DNA of 43,161 nucleotides from Sporisorium sorghi (Eukaryota; Basidiomycota; Ustilaginomycetes; Ustilaginales; Ustilaginaceae): the NCBI GenBank assembly GCA_023212695.1, contig JALCCG010000158.1, forward strand, positions 1 to 43,161. Direction: 5' to 3'. Both the position numbers and the translations under genes were made by a program. The notes beneath the pieces are model-generated. The model ran no database searches and had not been told where the DNA came from. It was given only the letters and a program-made list of their open reading frames with translations. Positions 1 to 8,996 of this stretch are shown here, piece after piece (the first letter of the stretch is position 1; each line of letters starts with the position of its first letter).

Positions 1-51
1 TGAGAAGAATTGATTTTCGGCCCCTTTTTGAAATTTTTTCTCAGGGAAATT

Positions 52-108
<57 letters not shown>

Positions 109-238
109 CCTTTTTCTCCTCCACACCGCGGCCAAGTGAACGAAGTTTTTGGTTGAAGGCAGTTCAGAACTTCTTTCCTCTGCCCAACGAGGCCCTTCAT
201 CCCCGACGCCACCATCTTCTCCCATATCTCACATAACG
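1..238 (+). promoter_or_regulatory. 5' flank of the FYV7-like gene with a T55 tract
   Basis: This stretch holds a T-rich leader: an uninterrupted run of 55 T at 54-108, followed by a pyrimidine-rich segment, then the ATG at 239. An open frame runs back to 149, but it begins with TTG, so the first usable ATG is at 239. Poly-T or poly-A tracts also lie upstream of several other genes in the window, so this may be a promoter or nucleosome-excluding element. The exact length of the homopolymer may be a sequencing estimate. Confidence 0.5.
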
Positions 239-904
239 ATGGCGCCACCAAAGCTGACCAAGAAGCAGCTGGTCAAGCACCGAACCTCAGCCACTCCCTC
301 CAACGGCAAGAAGACGGGTGGATTCCAAGTAGGGCCCAAACATCTTCCGGATGGTGCCTACCTGGGCAAGCACAAACGCATCAAGGCCGAGCTGATCCAC
401 AAGGCCAAAGTCAAGAAGGAGTACTACAAGCAGCTTAAACAGGACAAAGCTGGTGCAGCGGGTGGTACGAGCTCGAACGCTGCGCCACTGGGAACGCGAG
501 GCAGCGCAGCAGAGGGCAGCAACGACGATGATTCCAACTTGCCTTTTGCACTGCCCAAAGACCAGGGTCGATTTGCGCCCGAGAACGACGATGATGAGAG
601 CACACAGCTAGATCTTGCGCTTTCTGGAGGGAAACAAGATCTTCGACCGAGAAAGACGCCAGGCAAAGGCAAGAGCAAGAAGCCGTTGCCGCATCCGTTA
701 CCGAAAGCAGCCATTCCCCGCGAGGAAGAAGCGGAAAAGGTTAGGGATGCACGAAGCAAGGAGGAGAAGGAGCAGGACCGGTTGAAAAGGAACAAGATGT
801 GGAACAAGCCCAGTGGCAGTCGCACAGGTCAGGCGAGAGGTCAGCCAAATTTGGGAGCGAGGATGGAAATGATGCTCGACAAGATTCGCAAATCCAATCA
901 ATAG
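239..904 (+). CDS. FYV7: FYV7-like rRNA-processing protein
   Basis: A single exon encodes about 221 residues. The N-terminal third is highly basic (KLTKKQLVKHRTS) and carries the block HLPDGAYLGKHKRIKAELIH, followed by KAKVKKEYYKQLK. This is the conserved pattern of the Fyv7/TAP26 family of nucleolar small-subunit rRNA-processing factors. The middle is a disordered acidic and Ser/Gly-rich segment. The C-terminus is a charged Lys/Arg/Glu helix ending in MEMMLDKIRKSNQ. The family acts in 18S pre-rRNA maturation in the nucleolus; that role is inferred by homology. The start at 239 (CGATGGCG) was chosen because the frame upstream opens only with a non-ATG codon. The gene converges on the NTM1-like gene, leaving 125 bp between the stop codons. 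Confidence 0.75.
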   Translation: MAPPKLTKKQLVKHRTSATPSNGKKTGGFQVGPKHLPDGAYLGKHKRIKAELIHKAKVKKEYYKQLKQDKAGAAGGTSSNAAPLGTRGSAAEGSNDDDSNLPFALPKDQGRFAPENDDDESTQLDLALSGGKQDLRPRKTPGKGKSKKPLPHPLPKAAIPREEEAEKVRDARSKEEKEQDRLKRNKMWNKPSGSRTGQARGQPNLGARMEMMLDKIRKSNQ

Positions 905-1029
905 AACCGTCCCAGGCGCTCCTCTCATATACCCGTAGATCTGCTGTCACTCAATCACAGTCTATACACGCCATCTCAACTTTTTCTGCTATCTTCATAC
1001 TTGTGGTGTTTCCGTGTCAAGCGTTGCCT

Positions 1030-1956
1030 CTAACGCAACGCCCACATCTTGACGACAAACAGCTCGGCAGGCATGTCAAACTGGATCTCGCACTTGACAA
1101 TCTCTAATCCCGCTTCCTTGAACACCCTCTCGTACGCCTTTGTCGATCGCGTGATGCTGTGATCCTCGTCGTCGTACCAGGCACGTTCGGTGCCGTCTGC
1201 TTCCTCGGTGCATACGTTCTCCTTGACGCCAATGATGCCGCCTTGCTTTAGTGCTGCTTTTGAACGCTTGAGAAAGGCAATCAAGTCCTTGTCCGAGAGA
1301 TGCTGCAGACACCACTGTGCCCATACCAAGTCGTAGGTGACGGGCTCCTGCTGCGATCCTGCTACACCGTCCTGCTCTGTTGCAGCTGTTTCTGAAGCGG
1401 GCTCGTCATCGATGGACACGGTCGGTGCGATGTTGCCATCGCCCACGCGCGGTGCTGAAGAGTAAGGTCGACTTGGCTCTATGTCCTGCAGTGTCGAGCA
1501 GTGGAAATGCACCGCCTTGCGTGCTTGGAAAGGTGACTTGCTCGGTGGAGTCTGAATCTGCGGCCACGACGTCGACTGCTTTTTGGCTTCCTGAAGGAAC
1601 TTGGCGACAGGCTCGACCATGTGCACCTCGTCAAAGATGGGCAGCAGGCTGTGTTGCGTGACACGTCCCACGCCTGCACCGCAGTCGAGCGCACGAGTGC
1701 GTGCTCTGCCCTTGCCGCCGCGTTCTGCGACTCTGTCTTTCTTCCATTGTGCCGCGGACACGTTGGATGAGGCAGGAGCGCAGAACGAGAGGTGTGGGAG
1801 AACGTTCAGGAGGAAAGAGCGAGAGCCTAGCGACTCGACGCGCGAGACGTGGCCAAAGCCACCGAGGACACCATCGACGCTGGCCTCCACACCTTCCCAG
1901 TACTGCACGCCACGTTTGACGTCGGGTGTAGGATGAACCACTCGTATCGCCGACAT
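1030..1956 (-). CDS. NTM1: alpha-N-terminal protein methyltransferase (NTM1/Tae1 family)
   Basis: A single exon encodes 308 residues. It matches the NTM1/Tae1 SAM-dependent methyltransferases that methylate the N-terminal amine of proteins exposing X-Pro-Lys after Met removal, such as ribosomal proteins. Visible features are the substrate-side block YWEGVEASVDGVLGGFG (residues about 19-35), SAM motif I LDCGAGVGRVT (about 90-100), the motif II acidic strand VHMVEP, and DLVWAQWCLQHLSD followed by GGIIGVKEN. The protein is longer than yeast Tae1 (about 230 aa) because of low-complexity insertions around residues 60-85 and 125-205. The ATG at 1956 is preceded by AAAC; the frame continues to 1989 only through a TTG. 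The family is cytosolic. It diverges from the DUF1399 gene across 733 bp. Confidence 0.88.
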   Translation of the reverse strand: MSAIRVVHPTPDVKRGVQYWEGVEASVDGVLGGFGHVSRVESLGSRSFLLNVLPHLSFCAPASSNVSAAQWKKDRVAERGGKGRARTRALDCGAGVGRVTQHSLLPIFDEVHMVEPVAKFLQEAKKQSTSWPQIQTPPSKSPFQARKAVHFHCSTLQDIEPSRPYSSAPRVGDGNIAPTVSIDDEPASETAATEQDGVAGSQQEPVTYDLVWAQWCLQHLSDKDLIAFLKRSKAALKQGGIIGVKENVCTEEADGTERAWYDDEDHSITRSTKAYERVFKEAGLEIVKCEIQFDMPAELFVVKMWALR

Positions 1957-2689
1957 GTTTTGAGAAGATATGGTGAAGAGGAGAAGCAAGGCAAAAAGAT
2001 TCTGCGCTCAGGGTCCAACTTTCTTTTGTTGGTCGGTCGGTTCCGGTTCAAAAAGGGGGGACGTGGAAAAAAGAGTCCAAAAAAAAAAAAAAAAAATCGA
2101 TTTACACTGCTGATGAAGGACCTAACATGTAGGATTTTTTGTCACATGTCCTGTGACCGGCGACTCGGCGAGACGCCTGCGGTCGGCAAGCCTGCTGTGT
2201 GATGTCGGCTAATCCGCAGCTTGTTCCCCACGCTCACATGCTGTTGCAGTGCCTGTTTATCGGCACACCCGCCGCAGGATGTAGCCCAGTTGAACAGCCT
2301 TTCGGTGCCATTGTCAGCTCTTGGGCTGTGCACGTTTGTCTGTTTTCGAAGCGAGCGCTTACAGAAAAGCAGAAGCCGCCGTGTTCTTTTGCAAAGAATC
2401 ATTCGACTCGCCGCTCTATCTCTAAGCGAGGTTCCGTCGGATTGAGTCTCTCCGCAATCTCGCCAGAACGGGACAGGCACAGGGTCTCAGGACAGTCTCA
2501 GTCTTAGCCTCAGTCGAGCGGCAGTGGCGACTCAGCTTGTCTGTGCTTTCGTCCGTCCACGTGAAATAGAGCTCAGCTGTAGCCCAGCACTGCCCGCCTC
2601 TTGAATGGCCCTCTATCAGTGTCAACAGCTCGTTGTGACTTTACCTCCTCACCACCACCACATCGTGTCTTCCCATAGAAACGTCCACA
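1957..2689. promoter_or_regulatory. divergent promoter between NTM1 and the DUF1399 gene
   Basis: This 733-bp non-coding interval has no convincing ORF. It contains TCAGGGTCCA at 2008-2017 (52 bp from the NTM1 start), an A18 run at 2079-2096 (poly-T relative to NTM1), GGATTTTTTG at 2132-2141, and the inverted repeat GTCACA-N5-TGTGAC at 2141-2157. The right half, next to the DUF1399 gene, shows no clear TATA box; it is pyrimidine-rich just before the ATG at 2690. Regulatory roles are inferred from position and from recurrence elsewhere in the window. Confidence 0.4.
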
Positions 2690-5393
2690 ATGACACGGAG
2701 CAATACTCCACCTCTCAGCAACGGCTCCACCTCGAGCTCGGACGACAGCCCTCTTGAGCTCGCTCCCAACGCTCAGCTGCCCGACTACGACTTTGCCACC
2801 AGTAGCACTGCGAACCAAGGTTCGTCGCCCGAAGTCGAGCAAATCGCTGCGACCCTCAACAAAGCCTCCATCAAGATCTGCGATGGACCCGGCCTCACCG
2901 AACAAGAACGCAAAGAGCTCGATAAGGCAATCAACGATGGCGTCCGAGTCGGTCTCAGCGGCGCCACAAAGCAGATTTGCTCCCTCGACCATCTCAAATG
3001 CCATCTCAAGCTTCTCGACCTCTTCGACCGTCTGCGTCAGGCCGTACACGACGGCACCGAATACTTTGATTACCCCTCCTGCCACCACGATGCAGGTCAC
3101 ATCGACGAGCCAGGCATCGACGCTCCTCCGCCTCCCTATGCGCCAAGTGCAGAGCCCGTGCCAGACATCAATCCAAAGACCGGTCACAGGCCCACTCAAC
3201 AGGAAGCCGAGCAAGCCGAAGCCGAATTGAGCCAACAGCTCCTCCGAGAACGTCGCTGGAACATCTTCCTCAATCGAGCCGCTTATCGTCTCGAGCTGTG
3301 GTGCACCAACGTCCTCGCCTCCGAGACGCTCGCCAAACACTACAACACTGTACTCGAGGTGCAACGTCAACAGGACACCACAAAGGGCGAATTCGACGGC
3401 TTCGATCTTCCCGACTTTGCCCTTCCGCCCGTCGACGTCGCCCTCATGCTCCATGCCTACCACCTCAATCCTCTCTACAAAGAGGAAGAGTCTCAACGCC
3501 TTCGCAGTCGATACAGTCTTTCCCTCTTCAACTATCCTCTGCAGCAACTCACCAAGCGCATCCACCCGACGCTGCCCATCTTCAACGACGTCGAGCTCGC
3601 CAAAGCCTTTTGGCACGAATCCATCACCGCAAAGCGATCCAAGCAGCCGTGGGATCTCAGCTTGCAACCGCCTCCCGGCCACCCCACCAACGCACTAGAG
3701 ACCTACGGCGGAACCATCTTTGGCCTTCGCATCGACTGTCCCCGCTGCCACGCTCCTCAGTTCATCCCTTGGACCGGCGTCGGCGACCAGCCTCACCAAG
3801 TAGGCATTGGCGAGACCGGCTGGATGCGCAACTGCTCGAACCAGGCAAGCTGCGGCCAGCCCATCTCTACAGAGCATCTCCAGATGCGCCGCTTCCTCGA
3901 CGACTACACCATTTGGCGCAAGTCGCCCGGCCGACCGCATGACAAGAAGAGCGTCTTCTTCATGGCTGGCACCATGCTCGGCGACATGCACAGGAAACGG
4001 TCCTCTCGAGACTACTTTGGAGAGGCCCTCCTCCTGCCCATCTTCCGCCACGAGAAGCCCATCGAGGCCACCATATCCAAAGATCACACGCCCGCCAAGT
4101 CCACCGACGTCCAGGAGATCAACGACGTAGCCGCCCAGTGCGACTACAACATCAGCACCTTCCGCGAGTGGTTCGAGCAGCGTTGGTTGAGCTCCGCCGT
4201 TTCGCCCAGGATCAAGCTCCCCGAGGTCAAGGCTCAGCAGATGGCGCGCATCGCCGTCCTCATGCGCTGCTACCAGAACGGCAATGCTGCTGCCTATGGC
4301 GAAGGCCTCTGCGATGTCGTCGATGCCGTCAAGCGCCAGACCAGCTTCAACTTGGAGATGGAGAAGCTCGGTTGGTCCAAGCACAACCACCTCTTGGATT
4401 CGGGTGCGCTCGATGACGTGCTCTCTCGCAGCCTCATTCGCTACCACAAGTTTTTGGATCTGATGGCGGCGACCCACACGCTGCTTACGCCCACCTTGGA
4501 CATTGATCTCTGCTGGCACACGCACCAGCTCCAATCGCGTTATTACGGCCACACTTTCAGCCTCGTCGGCCGCTTCATCAACCATGACGACGCCATCGAG
4601 ACCGGCATCCTCAAAGATGCCTTTGATCGCACTGCCGCCCTGTGGAAACAACGCTACAACCAGCCCTACTCTCTATGCGGCTGTGTCTACAACAGTCCAG
4701 GAACCATTAAGAAGCTCAAGAGTCTGCTCGGCAACAGCGCCGAGCCGTCTGCTGCCACCGTGGATCAGGCCAGCTCGGCAAAGGGATCCGGGTTCACCAG
4801 TCGAATGAAGGGCAAGTGGAGAGCCGCAAAGGAGCTCCCCGGTGACAAGCAGGACGATGCAACCGCCTGGCAAGATGCCACCCACCCGAGCGCCCACTCG
4901 GCCGTCATTGTCAAGGAGGAGGAGCAGCGTCACGACAAGCTCCGTGAACAGATGGTCAAAGAGTGGGCGCAGGGCAAGCGTCGCGAAGGCCACGAAAGCG
5001 CATTTGTGTAAGTTTCCGCCCCAACATCTCCGGTGATGTTGACTATCCCTCTCACTAGCCCACACGACTTTGTACTGACTTTATCTTGCACACCTTTGTT
5101 GGCGTTGTCTCGTTTCATCTCTGTACAGGTTTGGCTACAACACCCCTGGCCTGTACCCGTTCTACTACAGCCCACTCTACGCAACTCACTTTGTCTCCCG
5201 AGGCAGGACTGGCGATGCTACTCTCAACGCCTACAGCATGTACGGCGTGTTCGGCTTGTCTGCCGTCGCCGGAATCGGTGCAGGAGGTCTGATGGCAGGC
5301 GCAGCCTTTGGTGGAGGCATCGGGTGTGGTGGAGGGGCTGCAGGATGCGGTGGTGGTGGAGGTGGGTGTGGTGGCGGTGGAGGAGGTTGCTGA
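2690..5393 (+). CDS. glycine-rich domain-containing protein (DUF1399/GRDP-like)
   Basis: There are two exons, 2690-5007 and 5129-5393, separated by a 121-bp intron (donor GTAAGT, acceptor TACAG), giving 860 aa. The body matches the DUF1399 / GRDP family. The hallmark is DLCWHTHQLQSRYYG near residue 605, inside a long helical region rich in His and Trp. Near 350 there is a CPRCHAPQFIPWTG segment that could bind metal. Exon 2 encodes FGYNTPGLYPFYYSPLYA, a short Gly/Ala-rich hydrophobic stretch, and a tail built of GGGGGC units ending in Cys. In plants GRDP proteins are linked to stress and hormone responses; the fungal role is unknown. The first 120 residues are Ser/Pro-rich and probably disordered. 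If the intron is retained, a stop follows V773 at once and removes the tail. Confidence 0.85.
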
Positions 5394-6348
5394 TCGTTGC
5401 CGTCCCACTGATATTGTATAGTGAATCGATACCCTCGGAGCTTTCTCGCCCGCAGTCTGGATTCTGCTCCTTGTCGCTCGTGTGTGTGCTGAGGACAGGA
5501 AACGTGCTTCAAGTCGGAGCTCGAGTAGCACCGGCCCGAACTGGTTGATGAACCAGACCACCACCGTTTCCGCCAGGGGTGCAATGCAAGCCTGTCGCCA
5601 CACTCGGGGCACCGTTGCGTGACACACCGTGTTTGGGACAACAACTGATCCCCACCTTTTTTCACAATGGTACCGCCATTTCTCATCTCGCTTTTGACGC
5701 ACGGTTGTCCTCATTCCAGGTCAGTTATTCGTCGCCACCGCGACGGGGTCTGATCTCCCCCGAGAAGATTGACTGTTTCCGCATCTCGTTGAGCTTTGAG
5801 CTTGTGCGCTGGTCCTGAACCTGACCCCTGCAGCTTCGGCTCTCCGGCGAGTGGGGTTGCAAGTGGCAATCGGTGGGCGTATCTGGTTGTGGCTGGTGGC
5901 CATGGACATGACTCTGTGCCTGGTCGGTGGGTATGGGTGTGGGTTGGGGCTGTGGTGTCGGGTGTGATTGTGAAGGAGAAAGGGTCCCTGCCTAGCCGAA
6001 AGAGGGCGTAGCCAAGCGTGTGTGAAGCTGCTGACGCTGCTTGAGCTGCTCAGATGAGACACCTGCCCGTTAGCGTATCGCCAAGGTGGGGTCAGTGGAG
6101 ACGGTTGTCACGGGTCCGGACGTGCTGACCAAGTGCTTGTCGGTCCTCAGTAACTCTCAGTCACAAGTCACCCTCTTTCACTGAGCCTCGTAGCCAGACG
6201 AGAAAAGTACTTATAGAGACACTTTCGACTCGTTCAGCCCTCTTTCTTTCCCTCATCCCCTCATCCTTTTCCTCCCTCACTTTCTTACCTGCTTCCACGA
6301 CTCCTTTTCCTGCATAGACTTTTCCTCTCCACCCTCTCTCTATCCAAG
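5394..6348. other. intergenic region, 3' of DUF1399 gene and promoter of the secreted protein
   Basis: This 955-bp stretch has no credible gene; the short open frames on both strands have no family resemblance. A small perfect hairpin CTGGTT-GATG-AACCAG lies at 5541-5556, about 150 bp after the stop codon. The last 130 bp before the ATG at 6349 are strongly pyrimidine-rich (CTTTCTTTCC, CCTCACTTTC), which is typical of highly expressed fungal genes. Confidence 0.5.
6212..6217 (+). promoter_or_regulatory. possible TATA box of the secreted protein gene
   Basis: TATAGA in the context ACTTATAGAGAC lies about 135 bp upstream of the ATG at 6349 and is followed by a pyrimidine-rich leader. The position suits a TATA element with a leader of about 100 nt. 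This is inferred from sequence only. Confidence 0.35.
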
Positions 6349-7270
6349 ATGAAGTTCGCCTTCGGCACCCTCGTCTGCCTCGCAGCCGCCCTCATCCCTG
6401 CCGCTCAGGCTACCGTGGACATCACCTTCACTCCCGGTAGCTTCATCCGCCGCGATGACTCCAAGGCTCAACCCAACCCTGAGTTTGGTCGGGCCCTCGC
6501 CAACGAGTACACATACCGCGGTGGTAAGGGTATGCCCGCTCCCAAGGACGTCATAGAGACTTACCCTGACTGCAAGTGGAGGTCGTTCAACGGCAAGTGG
6601 GGTTGGATGGACGAGAACAACATTCAGTGCTACCTGTCTCCTTCGTACAAGTACCACGCTTACTCGAGGGCCACGCCCTTCGAAGCCGGGAAAAGTCTGA
6701 AGGCAGGTGCCTGCTACGACACTCCCGCCACTGACAAGTACCCCGAGTACCCCAACGTCGCCATCGCTGTTCCTTACCTGTACATGAACAACCTGTACGA
6801 CAGGCGCTGCAAGGTGCGCGCCATGGTCAAGGTGCCCAAGACCGACGAGCACGACGAGTTCTGGGTGCAGGCTTGGGTCATTGACCACGACTGGGGCAAC
6901 ACGGGCCTCGACGGCAAGGATGACCCTAAACTCGAGCAGTCAGGCATCTTGATCGACACCAAGCTGCACGACAAGTTCTTCAACAAGAATGAAAAGGAGG
7001 CCAACCACCTCAAGGTGCTTCCGAAGGTCGAGTGGTTCTTCCTCGACATCAACACCATCGGTTAGTTGCGCAACGCTCGCCGTGTTGTGTTGTCGGCTCG
7101 CATCTACACGCGTAGCTCAGACTCTCAATTCTCGCTTCGTTCTTTTTCCCCCCTTTCCCTCGTTCTCACGGCGGATTCTGCTGTTCCGTCTTTTCTTTTC
7201 AGGCACTGCCCCTAAGCCTCACAAGAAGTGCAAGCTGAGCAAGAAAGCTGCTTCGGCCTCATCGCCCTGA
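6349..7270 (+). CDS. secreted protein, possible double-psi beta-barrel fold
   Basis: There are two exons, 6349-7060 and 7203-7270, with a 142-bp intron (donor GTTAGT, acceptor TTTTCAG), giving 259 aa. The N-terminus MKFAFGTLVCLAAALIPAAQ is a textbook signal peptide with a cleavage site near AQA. An IRR motif around residues 35-37 could be a Kex2-type site. The mature protein has five Cys; I do not recognise a named family. The segment from VAIAVPYLY through RRCKVRAMVKV, WVQAWVIDHD and SGILIDTKLHDKFF resembles the strand order of expansin/barwin-type double-psi barrels (V-A-I..., C-x-V..., V-x-D..., D-L...). Exon 2 adds a short basic tail, PHKKCKLSKK. An apoplastic or cell-wall role, possibly as an effector, is inference. 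Confidence 0.72.
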
Positions 7271-7787
7271 TGTGGGATCTGCATTTGCTTGCGATCCGTG
7301 CTCTTGTTGTTTCTCTTTGTCTTTCTTGCAAATTGACACGCGTTTGTGTCCCTCTAAGCCGTGACTGATACGATGAGATCGGTCCTAGGGCCGTGAATGG
7401 GAGCGAGACTGCTTGTGATTGAATGGCTGAGCACTTGGAATGTTTACTTCCACGTCGAGGGTGGGAGCGTCCGAGGTTGGGGTGGATCGGCTCTGCCAAA
7501 ATTGACCTTCGAGTTCGATGAAGAGGCGAGAAGTGGAGCTCCATTGCCAGCGCTGTAGGGTCCTCCGGCTCGCAGAGCTTATGAGAAGATTCTTCTGCTC
7601 CCTTGGTTGAGCCCATCGCTTGCTGCCAAAGACGCCATCCGCTGTTCTGTCATCACACAGTTCTGCTCAGTCTTGTTTGAGTCACACGAAGCAACCTTGA
7701 GCACAATGCAATTGACGACCCGTTCCCTGTTTTACAAATACAGCTACCAAGTACAAAAGACGATGATGACGATCAAGCAGCGCACTT
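7271..7787. other. convergent 3' interval between the secreted protein and GT15 genes
   Basis: This 517-bp stretch lies between two converging genes and should hold both 3' ends. I see no credible ORF, RNA gene or repeat in it. A-rich stretches around 7734-7780 could serve 3' end formation on either strand. Confidence 0.4.
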
Positions 7788-8996
7788 TCAAATGTCCAAT
7801 TTCCTGTACTCCTCCCTAGCCTCTGTCGAGTTCCTGCCATTGACCTCGAAAAAGTTGTAGAGGCACGACTGGCGGTTGTCGTCAAAGGCGAACGAGGTCT
7901 CGTGCGGGCAGTAGCAGCGCATCCTGCCCGTATGCGGCGAGAGGGCGTTCTGTTTGGTCGGCTTGGGACAGTGCGAGATGGGCGGATGCAAGTATCCGAT
8001 ATTGTCAAAGTAGTGGACCTCGCTCTTGTCGAGCAGCAGCGAAGCAGCGATCGAGTGGACGGGCGCATCGCCCCAGCGCTCGTAGAAGAACCCCCCTGCC
8101 TGGTCGAGGTGGTTGAAGAACGAAAGATAGGCTTCGGAGCGGTAGAAGTCCATGTCGGCGATCTCGAAGTTGCTCCAGAAGTGGCACTTGTTATACCCGT
8201 GGCCGTTGTTCTCGGTGACGAAGCCAAACAGGTTGTTGGGCGCCAAGAAGTGCGAGTTGTGCTCGTACCACTGGCGAACGTGAATCCAGAGCGTTCGGAT
8301 GGTGCCCGGGATCTCGTGCATGGAGAGTACAAAGCCGTACTTCTTGCCGTGCTGCTGCATGAACCGGAACGGGTCAAAGTCCATAAGGTCGCAAAAGTAC
8401 TTGACGCCCGGTTCGACGCGCCAGTAGTACTTGTACTTCTGCACGAGCGGGTGGCGAAAGAAGAAGCCGGACTGGAAGCGGCACATCTGGCGGTACGATT
8501 TCGAGTCGCCATAGGGCATGCCGCTCTTGGCCGCTTTATCCCACGCCCGCTGCGCTTTCGCCAGGTCAACACTTGGGGGGATGTCCCACATCGACCCCGG
8601 CACCAGCCCGAACTCAGCGCTCGAAGATACGGCGCGCGAGATACGCAGCTTGAACGTCTCCGAAAAGGGCTTGTCGTTGAGGAAGACGTAGGGGTAGCGG
8701 TGGTGCGGCCGGTCGTTGAACGTGCTTTCGAGAAGTTGGAGGCTCTCGAGGATCGCGCCGATCTCGCCCTCGCGGCAGAGGATGACGAAGGTCGCGTTGG
8801 CTTTGGGCGTGCTGGCGTAGGGGATGGCGAGGTCGGTGCTGCTGCTGCTGACAGCATCGTTTTGCTTGGAGGAGGTCCACGAGGATCTCAGGCTGCCCAC
8901 TTGGTCGCTGTACGTCGTGGACGTGAGGCTGGCGAGATAGTGCAGCGAGAGCAGCGACACGAGTGCAAGCGCTACAAAGCGCAATGTGGGGTTCAT
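7788..8996 (-). CDS. Golgi alpha-1,2-mannosyltransferase, GT15 (KRE2/MNT1) family
   Basis: A single exon encodes 402 aa with type II membrane topology: a short cytoplasmic N-terminus, one hydrophobic anchor (RFVALALVSLLSLHYLASL, residues 6-24), a Ser-rich stem to about residue 65, then the GT15 catalytic domain. Family signatures are ATFVILCREGE (68-78), YWRVEPGVKYFCD (191-203; the acidic residue lies in the nucleotide-sugar/Mn region), YNKCHFWSNFEIADMDFYRS (268-287) and GGFFYERWGDAPVHSIA (301-317). These enzymes transfer mannose from GDP-mannose in alpha-1,2 linkage to N- and O-glycans in the Golgi. The length fits yeast Kre2/Ktr proteins (about 400-440 aa). Which paralog (KRE2, KTR1-7) it matches cannot be told by eye. 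It diverges from the SDR gene. Confidence 0.95.
   Translation of the reverse strand: MNPTLRFVALALVSLLSLHYLASLTSTTYSDQVGSLRSSWTSSKQNDAVSSSSTDLAIPYASTPKANATFVILCREGEIGAILESLQLLESTFNDRPHHRYPYVFLNDKPFSETFKLRISRAVSSSAEFGLVPGSMWDIPPSVDLAKAQRAWDKAAKSGMPYGDSKSYRQMCRFQSGFFFRHPLVQKYKYYWRVEPGVKYFCDLMDFDPFRFMQQHGKKYGFVLSMHEIPGTIRTLWIHVRQWYEHNSHFLAPNNLFGFVTENNGHGYNKCHFWSNFEIADMDFYRSEAYLSFFNHLDQAGGFFYERWGDAPVHSIAASLLLDKSEVHYFDNIGYLHPPISHCPKPTKQNALSPHTGRMRCYCPHETSFAFDDNRQSCLYNFFEVNGRNSTEAREEYRKLDI

Noticed and set aside
149..238. 30-residue N-terminal extension of the FYV7-like protein
   Set aside because: It would need a TTG start in a eukaryote; the first ATG is at 239 and begins the conserved basic N-terminus.
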